A DNA stretch of 64,000 nt from contig CP029202.1 in NCBI GenBank assembly GCA_005222125.1, forward strand, positions 868,001 through 932,000. Reading direction: 5' to 3'. Made by a program: the position numbers and the translations under genes. Numbering within the stretch: the first letter of the stretch is position 1; the number at the start of each line of letters is the position of its first letter. The notes beneath the pieces are model-generated. The model made no database searches, was not told the origin of the DNA, and saw only the letters and a program-made list of their open reading frames with translations. This DNA comes from Spiroplasma melliferum (GTDB lineage: Bacteria; Bacillota_I; Bacilli_A; Mycoplasmatales; Mycoplasmataceae). Below are positions 1 through 8,660 of this stretch, in pieces.

Positions 1-309
1 ACCACCAATAACTACTAATGCCGCAATTTCTTGCTTTTTTAAAATATCAACAGCTTTTTTTTGTACTTCTGGGTCTTTAAATTCCGGTAAGCGTGCACTT
101 CCAATCACAGTTCCCCCTAAACGCATAATACTATCCGCAAAATTATTATCAACAACTTCCATTCAATTATTAATTAATCCTAAATAACCATCACGAATAA
201 TATATGTTTCTAGTCCTTTTGCATGTGCTGTTTTAATAACTCCCGCAATTGCAGCATTCATTCCTTGTGAATCACCACCAGATGTTAAAATTCCAATTTT
301 TTTAAGCAT
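1..309 (-). CDS. pfkA: 6-phosphofructokinase, N-terminal part (runs off the window)
   Basis: Phosphorylates fructose 6-phosphate in glycolysis. The 103 codons seen start [20 protein letters not shown], the ATP-binding N-terminus of bacterial PfkA, and continue with [10 protein letters not shown] and a GGTVIGSAR segment, which is the usual arrangement. One in-frame TGA is read as Trp (LINNWMEVV). ATG at 309 is preceded by a strong AGAAGGAG site. The gene lies downstream of spiralin on the same strand, with a terminator between them, as in the known S. citri order rpsB-tsf-X-spi-pfk. The C-terminal two thirds lie outside the window. Confidence 0.96.
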
Positions 310-403
310 GCTTTTTCTCCTTCTCTTTTGCTTGTTTCATCTTGTTTATATTAATTTTAGTTGATATTCTAAGATTGTAAAGATTTTTTTAACTAAAAAA
401 CAG

Positions 404-429
404 AAAAAACACTTATTAAAGTGTTTTTT
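404..429 (-). terminator. Rho-independent terminator after spiralin
   Basis: An 11-bp perfect stem (AAAAAACACTT / AAGTGTTTTTT) with a 4-base loop lies about 30 bases after the spiralin stop. On the minus strand it ends in a T run. It separates the spiralin gene from pfkA. Confidence 0.85.
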
Positions 430-459
430 ATTTTGTTCTAAATAAGAAAAAGTTAATTC

Positions 460-1188
460 TTATTCTGTTGGTGCTGTAGCTGTTACTTTTGCTTTAAATT
501 TAAATTGACCAGAAATGTTTGCTGAATCATTTTTTGCTTTAACTGTTACTTCAACTTCTTTTGCAGCTTCATAGTCTCCCTCAGCACCATTATTTGTAAT
601 TTCAAAATCACTTGCTCCTGCATTTGGTGCTATCTTTTGTATAGCATCTAAAACAGCTTTTGCAAGAGTTGTATCAGTATTAACTGCATTTAACTCATCT
701 TTTTTAACTGCTTTTGGGGTTGATGCTTTAATTCCTACAGTTTGCTCAGTTACTGTTACATCTTTAATATCTACTTTTGTTACTTCTCCATGTTTTGGTA
801 AAGTTACTTTAATGTATCCTGATTTACCAATAACAACAGTTTTATCTTTTGCTGGAGTAATTTGAACATAAACATCAACTTTACCTGCTTCTAAATCAAT
901 TGTTTCTAATGCTGTACCTTTGCTGTTTTTATAAACGTCAAATTGAAAATCAGCTGCTGTTGCTGTTTTTACAACTCCTTGCACTGCTTTTAAAACATTA
1001 GCTTCTAACGCTGTTTTAATTTCAGGCTTTGTAACTGCTTTTGGGGTTGATGCTGCTACAGTTGCAGGTGCTGCAATTGTTTTAACTCTTGATAAATTAT
1101 TACTTTCAGTTTTATTACATGCAACCACTGATGTTGTTCCGACAGCTGATACACCAAAAACTGCTAAAATCGATAAAAGTTTCTTCAT
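460..1188 (-). CDS. spi: Spiralin, major surface lipoprotein
   Basis: The most abundant membrane lipoprotein of Spiroplasma, anchored by an N-terminal acylated cysteine on the outer face of the cell. This 242-residue protein has a signal peptide (MKKLLSILAVFGVSAVGTTS) with lipobox VVAC, so Cys24 should be the acylated residue. Segments such as LEANVLKAVQGVVKTATAAD and NAGASDFEITNN match what I know of S. citri-group spiralins. The mature part appears internally duplicated: ASTPKAVTKPEI (about residue 46) and ASTPKAVKKDEL (about 155) each open a block of roughly 80 residues. The protein is Thr/Ala/Lys/Val-rich with no Trp. It is followed by a clear terminator and is probably monocistronic. Confidence 0.97.
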   Translation of the reverse strand: MKKLLSILAVFGVSAVGTTSVVACNKTESNNLSRVKTIAAPATVAASTPKAVTKPEIKTALEANVLKAVQGVVKTATAADFQFDVYKNSKGTALETIDLEAGKVDVYVQITPAKDKTVVIGKSGYIKVTLPKHGEVTKVDIKDVTVTEQTVGIKASTPKAVKKDELNAVNTDTTLAKAVLDAIQKIAPNAGASDFEITNNGAEGDYEAAKEVEVTVKAKNDSANISGQFKFKAKVTATAPTE

Positions 1189-1236
1189 TTCTTATATTTC
1201 CTTTCTCTATTAAGTAGTGTTTTTATTAAAAGCAAA

Positions 1237-1252
1237 TGTAATTAAAATTACA
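1237..1252. promoter_or_regulatory. 16-bp perfect palindrome in the spiralin 5' region
   Basis: TGTAATTTTAATTACA is fully self-complementary and lies about 50 bases before the spiralin start codon. It could be an operator or a leader hairpin. The surrounding leader is AT-rich and I could not fix the -35/-10 boxes with confidence. Confidence 0.4.
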
Positions 1253-1397
1253 TTGAATATATAAGAGAAAAATAACATTAATAATAATTATTAATTGCTT
1301 CTAACCCTACTTTATACAATTTATATCTTTCTTTTTTTCTTTCCCTTATAGGAGCAATTGTACAATAATTTTTTTAAAAAAACAATAAATATTTCTT

Positions 1398-1415
1398 AAA
1401 AAAAAAAAAAAAAAA
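1398..1415. repeat. Homopolymer A18 tract between gene X and spiralin
   Basis: Eighteen consecutive A on the plus strand, just after the stop of the upstream membrane-protein gene. On the minus strand it is a T18 run, so it may act as a terminator tail or as a length-variable element upstream of the spiralin promoter. Confidence 0.7.
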
Positions 1416-1434
1416 GATTTTCCAAATAAAATGC

Positions 1435-2070
1435 TTAATCTTTTTTTGTTTTTTCGTCTTCTTTTGGTTCAGAAACTGGTGCGTCACTGTTTTCTTGTTC
1501 ACTAACTTTTAATTCTGGCTCGGCTTGACCAGCAACAAATGGCATAATTTCTTGATTTAATAAATCAACATTATTAACCATAAATTGTCCCGCTTGACTT
1601 GCTAAAGAAAAACGACATTTCTTTTTACTACGGCTTCCTTCAGTATGATAAATTACTAATTGATTTGTTTTATCATTGCGTTCAACACGAGTAATTTTTC
1701 GAATTAAAATGCGTTCTCCTAAAAAAGCAATTTCTTTTTCATCAATTCCAACGGCAATTAGTTGTAAAAATAAGAAAATATAAATTCCTACCCCAACTGT
1801 TAAACCAAAAGCCAATACAATCATAATAATTAACGGTGCAGTTGATGATAAATTAATAACAAATTGGAATAAAAATCCAAGAATAACAATTGGTAAATTA
1901 ATTCCTAACACTGTAAATAAAATAATTAAAATTTTTTTATTAATAAAACGTGCTTTAAATTCTCGTTTTGTAAAACTAATTAAATAACCAATAATTGATA
2001 AACTAACTGCAACAAATAAGAATGCTGCCATTGAGATTGCAATTATTGTTCCTTTTTCAGTATTTTCCAC
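1435..2070 (-). CDS. Membrane protein of unknown function ('gene X' of the S. citri rpsB-tsf-X-spi locus)
   Basis: The 211-residue protein has a hydrophobic segment near residues 12-32, two more in about residues 45-110, and a charged cytoplasmic-looking half. It ends in an acidic/Lys tail (SEPKEDEKTKKD). No family was recognised. The start is GTG at 2070, behind an AGAAAGGAAAG site. The gene sits between tsf and spiralin, the place of the unassigned ORF X in S. citri. The gap to tsf is about 30 bases, so it is probably cotranscribed with rpsB-tsf. Confidence 0.8.
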   Translation of the reverse strand: MENTEKGTIIAISMAAFLFVAVSLSIIGYLISFTKREFKARFINKKILIILFTVLGINLPIVILGFLFQFVINLSSTAPLIIMIVLAFGLTVGVGIYIFLFLQLIAVGIDEKEIAFLGERILIRKITRVERNDKTNQLVIYHTEGSRSKKKCRFSLASQAGQFMVNNVDLLNQEIMPFVAGQAEPELKVSEQENSDAPVSEPKEDEKTKKD

Positions 2071-2101
2071 TTTTAGGCTTTCCTTTCTATCACAATTATT
2101 C

Positions 2102-2992
2102 TTACTTGCGAACTTGTGCCATTACTTCTGAAGCAAAATCAACTTCTTCTTTTTCAATTCCTTCGCCAACTTCATAACGAATCATATCAACGACATTAAC
2201 ATTATTTGCTTTTATAACATCACTAATTTTTTGATCAGGATTAACAACAAAAACCTGGTCTAAAAATGATATTTCTGCTAATTGTTTATTTAAACGCCCT
2301 TCAACCATTTTTTCTAAAATATTATCTGGTTTTCCAGCATTTTTTGGATCATTTTTTGCTTCAGCAGTTAAAATTGCTTTTTCACTATTTAAAAAATCTA
2401 CTGAAATGTCATCTCGTGAAATAAATTGTGGTCGCATTGCAGAAACATGCATTGCTAGTTGTTTTCCAATTGTTTCGTCAATCTTACCACTAAAAATTAA
2501 AACAGTTGCAATACGATTATTAGAATGTAAATAAACTCCTAGTGATTGATCTGCTTTTAAATGCACTGTTTTAAAACGGCGTAAAGTAATCTTTTCACCA
2601 ATTGTTGCAATAGCATGAACAATAACAGTTTCTAATGGTTCACCATTAACTGACACTTTTAATGCATCTTCCACAGTTTTTGGGTCATTATTAATTAAGG
2701 TTTCTCCTACGGTTGCCATTAAATCTAAAAATTGTTTATTTTTTGCAACAAAATCAGTTTCTGAATTAACTTCAAAAATAACTGTTTTATCACCTTTAGT
2801 TACTAAACCTACTAATCCTTCTGCAGCAACTCGATCAGATTTTTTCGCCGCTTTGGTAATGCCTTTTTCACGTAACCATGTAATTGCTTCTTCAATATTC
2901 CCGTCAGTAGCTTCTAATGCTTTTTTGCAATCTAGCATTCCGGCCCCTGTTCTATCTCTTAATTCTTTTACTAATTGTGCAGTAACTGCCAT
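2102..2992 (-). CDS. tsf: Elongation factor Ts
   Basis: Guanine-nucleotide exchange factor for EF-Tu in translation. The 296-residue protein starts MAVTAQLVKELRDRTGAGML, the UBA-like N-terminus, with DCKKALEATDGN just after it and the EF-Ts signature NSETDFVAKN near residue 80. Length agrees with bacterial EF-Ts. It lies about 70 bases downstream of rpsB, the usual rpsB-tsf pairing. ATG at 2992 follows a GGAG site. Confidence 0.98.
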   Translation of the reverse strand: MAVTAQLVKELRDRTGAGMLDCKKALEATDGNIEEAITWLREKGITKAAKKSDRVAAEGLVGLVTKGDKTVIFEVNSETDFVAKNKQFLDLMATVGETLINNDPKTVEDALKVSVNGEPLETVIVHAIATIGEKITLRRFKTVHLKADQSLGVYLHSNNRIATVLIFSGKIDETIGKQLAMHVSAMRPQFISRDDISVDFLNSEKAILTAEAKNDPKNAGKPDNILEKMVEGRLNKQLAEISFLDQVFVVNPDQKISDVIKANNVNVVDMIRYEVGEGIEKEEVDFASEVMAQVRK

Positions 2993-3061
2993 ACTAATTC
3001 TCCTTTCAAATTTAAGGTGCTTGTATTGAAACTAACCAGTTAATACAATCTAATTTTTATG

Positions 3062-4162
3062 TTATTTTTTTACTATTTTATTATCAACAATTGTTAAATG
3101 CTTGCTTAATTCACTAACCATTTCAGCTTTTTTTGCTTTTGGTAAAGCAAATCCTTCACTAAGAATTTCTAACTCATCAACTTTTAATTTTGATAATGTT
3201 TTCTCTAAATCATTATCAACTACATTAATTGTATCGAAATTAAAACTTGGTGCTGGTGTTGTTGTAACAGGTTCTGCTTTGGTTGCAACAGGTTCTGCTC
3301 CAACAGGTGCCTCTTCTTTTCCTGAAGTTGGTGCTTTATGTGAATAATGTGTGTCTCTTCCACGTTCATTTCTTCCGCTCATTCTTCGATTATCGTATTG
3401 TCCACCACGTGAATTACGATTCTCATCACCATCACGGCGAGTAAATTCACTTGGTTTAAATTGAGGTTCTGGCATTTTAATTCCCATTGCATCACCATAT
3501 AAATCAGCAATATGATGAGTAATAATTGCAATTGAACGTGAAGTATCATCATTTGCTGGAATAATATAGTCAATTGGGTCTGGGTCAACATTTGTATCAC
3601 AAATAGCAATGACTGGAATTCGTAATTTGCGTGCTTCTCGAACAGCAATATGTTCTTCTTTTGGATCAACCACAAATAATGCTTGTGGTAATTCCTTCAT
3701 CCCTTTAATTCCACCTAAGAATTTTTCTAATTTATCTTTTTCTTTTTTAATTAACATTTGCTCTTTTTTTGGTAACAATTTTAATTCACCATTTTTTTCT
3801 TGGCGTTCAATATTTCATAATCGTTTAACACGTAAATGAATTGTTTTTAAGTTTGTTAATGTTCCTCCTAATCAACGTTGATTAACATAAAAACATTCGC
3901 AACGTTCTGCTGCATCCTTAACAATTCATTTTGCTTGTTTTTTTGTTCCAACAAATAAGATTTTTCCTTTGCGGGCAGCAATATTTGCCATTAATTTTTT
4001 AACATCTTCTAATCTTCATAATGTTTGTTGTAAATCAATAATGTGAATCTTATTCTTTTCACCATAAATATATGGTTTCATTTTTGGATTTCATCGTTTT
4101 TTTTGATGCCCAAACTGAGCACCAGCTTCTCATAACATTTCTCTTGTTAATTCTTTTGCCAT
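3062..4162 (-). CDS. rpsB: 30S ribosomal protein S2 with an unusually long C-terminal extension
   Basis: Small-subunit protein S2. The first about 245 residues follow the family: [20 protein letters not shown], a [11 protein letters not shown] segment, VGTKKQA, LGGTLTN, and [20 protein letters not shown]. With TGA read as Trp the gene gives 366 residues against about 240-260 in most bacteria. The extra 110-120 residues hold an Arg/Gly/Asn/Asp-rich linker ([19 protein letters not shown]), a Pro/Thr/Val stretch and a short helical end ([16 protein letters not shown], then [14 protein letters not shown]) that looks like a SAP/HeH or Rho-N type fold. ATG at 4162. First gene of the rpsB-tsf unit. 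Confidence 0.97.
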
Positions 4163-4305
4163 ATTTCTATTTAATTCTCCTTTTCGTTAAAACATCCATT
4201 TATTTCTAACATTTACCACTATCTTATTAAAACAAATAGCACTGGGCAAATGAATCCATAAATGTGTATTGTATATCATTAATTTTATTGAATACAAGCA
4301 ATAAA

Positions 4306-4335
4306 ATTATAACATATTTTGTTTTAAACAAACAA
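4306..4335 (-). promoter_or_regulatory. Predicted promoter of rpsB-tsf
   Basis: On the minus strand TTGTTT (4335-4330) and TATAAT (4311-4306) are separated by 18 bases, about 145 bases before the rpsB start. The 334-base gap 4163-4496 otherwise holds only this promoter, an untranslated leader and the terminator at 4338-4372. Confidence 0.6.
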
Positions 4336-4337
4336 AT

Positions 4338-4372
4338 AAAAATGTTATTTATCAAAGATAAATAACATTTTT
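4338..4372 (-). terminator. Hairpin terminator of the 4497-5423 gene
   Basis: A perfect 15-bp stem (AAAATGTTATTTATC and its complement) with a 3-base loop, followed on the minus strand by a T-rich tail. It lies just upstream of the rpsB promoter. Confidence 0.85.
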
Positions 4373-4496
4373 GGCTGTTCATTTGGTTTCTGTTCATTTT
4401 TTTATTATTGTGTTTTAATTAAAAATTGTTTGTTTTTCAAGGTTTTATAATTTTTAAATAAATAAAAATAAGTAAATCAAAAAATAACAAATATTT

Positions 4497-5423
4497 TTAA
4501 TTCAACATTTTTAATGTCCAATCATTAGGATTAATTTCTTCCTTTGAAAAATTAATTAATGGCAAATTCGGATTAAGCTGCTGCAATGTTAAAATTTTAA
4601 TTGAATCTAAATTTTCAAGTTGATAAATCTCATTTTTTGAACGAGTTAACAACTGCTGCAAATACAATACTAAAATAAATAAAGCAAATAAATCCACAAT
4701 TAATGTTGCAATAGAATAAATTTGTTGGAACAATTGACGCAATTTAATATTTTCTTCTAACATCATTGGAATTGATAATTTTGAAGTATTATTAATAATA
4801 TTAAAAAGAATTAAAATAATAACAAAACGAATAACATTGCTTTTTTCATCTTGGCGAGTTAAAAGACCACATAATTGTAAACTAGCAATAAAAATAGTTA
4901 TTACTAAAATGGTTAATAAAATAAATAATTCTTTATCATAGCGAAGATTCACATCATTAAAATTATTAAGAATAACTGGGCCAATAATAACAAACGGTGA
5001 AGCATAAACAATATATAACAAAAGCGAAACTAAACGCCGACTATTGAAAATCATAGCCATGGTAATCGTTAATTGTACATATGAATATCCTGTTAATAAT
5101 ATTCGATAATAACTTGGATCAATTGAATAGTCTGGTACTAACACTAAATTTCAAATTAATTTACTAAAGAAAAAAGTACTAATTCCACCAATAATTGAAA
5201 CAAAATTTAGTAAACTACGCGAAGCACTAATTTTTTTACTTTTATAATGTAAAAAAGTTCATGATGAAAGAATTGTAAATAAAAAAAAGGCAGCAAAAAT
5301 AAAGATTCATAAAAAGAACTTCAAGACACCATCACTGATATATCTATTTTCAAGAATTCATTGACGAATAAAAGGGTTGCTACAAAAGTCTTTAAATAAT
5401 ATATCATCAAATGAATAATTCAT
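4497..5423 (-). CDS. Polytopic membrane protein of unknown function
   Basis: A 308-residue protein with seven or so hydrophobic segments, for example around residues 40-62 (FFLWIFIFAAFFLFTILSSW) and the middle part VSLLLYIVYASPFVIIGPVI. It has short loops and a soluble tail of about 40 residues. Several TGA-coded Trp are present. The ATG at 5423 is preceded by GGGGGAG, which decides the start. No family was recognised. It stands alone, between acpS and rpsB on the same strand, and has its own terminator. Confidence 0.8.
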
Positions 5424-5496
5424 TAATGTTTTCTCCCCCTTTTTGTAAATTTCTCCACTATCATTATACTCTACTTTTGCCAAAAAAAACAAAAAA

Positions 5497-5516
5497 AACA
5501 ATTATTAAAAATTGTT
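5497..5516 (-). terminator. Terminator overlapping the acpS stop codon
   Basis: AACAATT / AATTGTT stem with a 6-base loop. The minus strand continues into long T runs. The stem overlaps the TAA of acpS. Confidence 0.7.
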
Positions 5517-5856
5517 AAAAAGTTGAAAAAATTGCAAAGCCAACACTATAATCTCGCTCATGGCTAAGGGAAACATGAACAAGTTCATTTTGTTTTAACG
5601 AAAGACCTTCAACATGAAGATTATTATCATCTTTTAAACAAATTGTTACTTCGTTTAAAATTACCTTAGTTTCTAAGGCTTTAATTAAAGCTTCTTTTAC
5701 TGCTCATCGGCCTGCTAAAAATTGTCGTTGAGCATTTTTATTAAAAAAAGCTGCATATTGTTTTATTTCAACTGGACTTAATACTTTTTGAATGAATGCT
5801 GTCGATAGTTTAATTCGTTTATTTTGAATAATATCAATACCAACATTTTTAATCAT
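5515..5856 (-). CDS. acpS: Holo-[acyl-carrier-protein] synthase
   Basis: Transfers 4'-phosphopantetheine from CoA to acyl carrier protein. The 113-residue protein has the AcpS N-terminal motif (VGIDIIQNKRI, with the Mg-binding Asp) and the second motif GRWAVKEALIKAL (Trp from TGA), followed by HVSLSHERDYSVGFAIF near the C-terminus. Length is normal for AcpS. The reading frame extends upstream, but ATG at 5856 matches the family start (MIKNVGIDII) and has a GGAGG-like site before it. Divergent from rnhC. Confidence 0.93.
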
Positions 5857-5890
5857 AATTTTTTCCTCCGTTTGATAACTTATTAATATT

Positions 5891-5920
5891 TTAACAAAAA
5901 AGGATGAAAAACGATATAAT
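5891..5920 (+). promoter_or_regulatory. Predicted promoter of rnhC
   Basis: TTAACA at 5891-5896 and TATAAT at 5915-5920 with an 18-base spacer, about 35 bases before the ATG. It lies inside the divergent acpS-rnhC gap. Confidence 0.6.
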
Positions 5921-5953
5921 AATTTTATAAAAGAAAACAATGAGGGCCATCAT

Positions 5954-6853
5954 ATGAATAATATCAGTTTTAAAAAAGTTGATTCTACAATTATTAAAGC
6001 GATTAGTACTGCTTATCAACCTTATGCAATTAATAATACAGATCCCAATAAAGTTAGTGTTTTTAATAAAAATGGAATTATTATTACAATTTATAAAACA
6101 AAAAGTGTTTTGTTCCAAGGCTATCAAGCTGAAAAAGAAGCACAGCGTTTTTTTCCAGCCTTAACCAGTTCTTTACCAAATAAAAATGTCTCTGCTCCAG
6201 TTACATATTTTCAAAAAGATGTTATTGGTAATGACGAAGTTGGTGTTGGCGATATTTTTGGTCCGCTAGTTGTTACCGCTTCTTATCTTCCTATTGCAAC
6301 TTTTAATGAATTAGCAAAGTTACCAATCAAAGATAGTAAAAAGATGACAAAACAACAAATTTTAAGTTTAGCCCCAAAAATTAAAAAAATGGTCAAAAGT
6401 ATCACTATTATTATTAATAATGAACTTTATAATAAATGATATACTAAATACCAAAACGCCCATATTATTAAAACCTTAGCCCATAATCAAGCTTTAGTCC
6501 AATTATTAGCAAAACATCAGTTAACTAATAAAACAATTTTTATTGACCAATTTGTTAATGAAACAAAATATTTTGAATATTTACAACAAACTAAAATGAG
6601 TTCAATTATAAAAGATAACCTTGTTTTTATCACTAAAGGAGAAGAAAAATCATTAGCCATTGCTTGTAGCGCTATTTTAAGTCGTGCAGTCTTTCTAATT
6701 AAAATTAATGAACTTGAAACAAAATATCATTTATCATTCCCCTTAGGAGCCAGTGAAGATGTTAAAGCACTAGCCCGTAAATATAAAGAAATAATGCCAA
6801 CAACTACTTATACTCAATTTTTAAAAGAGCATTTTAATTTAACAAAAAAATAA
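5954..6853 (+). CDS. rnhC: Ribonuclease HIII
   Basis: Degrades the RNA strand of RNA-DNA hybrids. The 299-residue protein has the RNase HII/HIII active-site motif GNDEVGVGDIFGPLVV, with Asp and Glu in place, and the later LGASEDVKALARKY segment. The N-terminal 85 residues form the DUF3378-type substrate-binding extension that separates HIII from HII. One TGA-coded Trp lies after NNELYNK, so a standard-code reading splits the gene in two. ATG at 5954. It stands alone on the plus strand. Confidence 0.94.
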
Positions 6854-6874
6854 TCTTCTAGAAAGATTATTTTT
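6852..6874. terminator. Short hairpin terminator between convergent genes
   Basis: AATCTT / AAGATT stem with a 5-base loop followed by ATTTTT on the plus strand, starting at the rnhC stop codon. Confidence 0.55.
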
Positions 6875-7010
6875 CATCTTCATCAAAAGAAATTATTTCA
6901 TTAGGAATTATTTTTGCTTTATATTTTAATGGTTGTTGATGTGTTGCTAAATAAGCATCTAAATCTGCTTTTGAATATTTGTGATTATTTAACCAAGAAT
7001 TCAAATTCAA
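6867..7010 (-). pseudogene. Out-of-frame coding tail of the Pr6Pr-like membrane protein
   Basis: After the TAA at 6989-6991 the sequence stays open in another frame. It reads LNSWLNNHKYSKADLDAYLATHQQ, then about 20 residues ending SFDEDEK and TAA at 6867-6869. The tail runs almost to the convergent terminator and has the composition of a cytoplasmic end. It joins the upstream frame by a one-base shift near 7005-7015, around a repeated ATTGAATTTGAATTC stretch. Likely explanations are a recent single-base deletion or a sequencing error. Confidence 0.5.
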
Positions 7011-8050
7011 TTAAAACATACTAACGCAATTGAACAAAAACCAACAACAATTCGAGCTCAATAAAAATTTTTTAATCCTAAAATGGCAAAAACTAATGTA
7101 ATAATGCTAAAAATGCTAATAATACTGAAAGCTAAAACAAGTTCTTTTTGATAAGGATAATTTAAGATTTTTGACCACATATCACGATAAACATAATATA
7201 GAACCGAAAAAATAATGTTAAAAATAGCAACTAAAATTGCTAGAATCATGGCAATTTTACCTTTTTGATCTAATTGGCGATGTTGTTTAATATTTATCAT
7301 AATTTTAATTTGGTCAACTTTTGTAATATTATTTTCTTTAATTTGCTTACGAAAATAAAATAAGTTATTAATTCAAATATAAAAATATTGAAATGAAGTA
7401 CATAGCGTAAAAATTAACACTGATCCAACAGCTAACAAAGCAAAGCCATTTGTTGCATAAAAATTTAAGAAAAAATAAGGAAATAAAGTATTGTCTGGTT
7501 GGTGATCACTGTGCCGAATATAACCACGAATTAAAATACAAATTAAATATAGGGTTGGATATAAACAAATTAATCAATAATTTGTTTTATGATGGATTTC
7601 AAATTTGTAAAATGTATCACCAGCTGTGACAATGTAACTTAAAATCATCGCAATTGGAATAATGGTATGCAAAATAAATGTTGAAATTCATTCATAAACA
7701 CTCATGTTTGTTACTATATCACCTTGAACTGCTAACCCTAATCAAAATACTAGCATTGTCATTGTAATATAAACTGTTACCATTAATCGAATAATAAAAT
7801 CTGGTTTTGTATTTTTAAATTTTTTTTGAAATAAATAAAAAACAAAATAAACAAAAACTAAATAATTTGTTTGCGGCGTAAAATATGAATAATAATGGCT
7901 TAAGCGCTCCCCATAAGTTGGTAACTGCCCATAAATGCCACTGTTTGTTTTTAAAGCTAAAATAAAATCACAAACTAAAAAAACAAAAATTAACATAATA
8001 CCAATAATCCGATAAATTAATAATTTCCGATCCGTAAAAAAATGCTTCAT
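6989..8050 (-). CDS. Pr6Pr/DUF1600-like polytopic membrane protein
   Basis: A 353-residue membrane protein with about eight hydrophobic segments. The pattern YFTPQTNYLVFVYFVFY, then FILHTIIPIAMIL, then YPTLYLICILIRGYI and FPYFFLNF follows the Pr6Pr/AIG1-type layout (YFT-x-QSNLLV, HT-x-x-P, RG, YPYxFL), which in mollicutes is usually labelled DUF1600. The biochemical role is unknown. ATG at 8050. The natural C-terminus may be longer, because an open tail in another frame follows the stop. A gap of 109 bases separates it from the deaminase gene upstream. Confidence 0.72.
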
Positions 8051-8159
8051 CTAAAAAAACCTTTCTGCCTCTAATATTTGATAAATATTTGATAAATAAA
8101 ATAAGTTACTAAAGTATTTTGTTAATATTTGATAATTGATAGTTTTATTTGTAAATTAA

Positions 8160-8660
8160 TTATTTTTCCTTTTGTCGTTCTACTATAACATTAATAATTG
8201 GTAAACAACGATAACGAACTTGTGCTTGGTCAAACATCCGTTTTGCTGCTTGATTATCATCGCTACCTTCGTATTTGTCATCATCATAAATAACTTCTTT
8301 AATTCCAGCTTGAATAATAATTTTTGTACATTCTGCACAAGGAAATAAAGTTGTATAAATCCGACAGTTTTCTAAATTTGTTCGTGCACTTAAAATGGCA
8401 TTCAATTCAGCATGCGCAACATAAGGATATTTTGTTTCTAAATATTTCCCTTCTCGCGCTCATGGAAAATCATCATCATTTAAGCCACGGGGTAAACCAT
8501 TATAACCTGTCGCAATAATTTGTCCAATTTGATTAACAACACAACTGCCAACTTGGGTATGGGGGTCTTTGCTTCGCATTGCACAAACATGCGCAACGCT
8601 TAAGAAGAAATCATCTCATGATAAATAATCATTACGTTTTTTCTCTGCTACTGTTGTCAT
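8160..8660 (-). CDS. Deoxycytidylate (dCMP) deaminase family protein
   Basis: Zinc enzyme making dUMP from dCMP for dTMP synthesis. The 166-residue protein has the zinc motifs HAELNAIL and PCAECTKIIIQAGI, with the early VAHVCAMRSKDPHTQVGSCV segment shared with ComEB-type deaminases. The acidic loop DDDKYEGSDDN follows the second motif. ATG at 8660 overlaps the end of the rhomboid-like gene by 13 bases, so the two are translated from one transcript. Confidence 0.92.

Noticed and set aside
3102-3839. Plus-strand open frames opposite rpsB
   Set aside because: Antisense to a certain ribosomal protein gene; low-complexity products mirror the coding strand.
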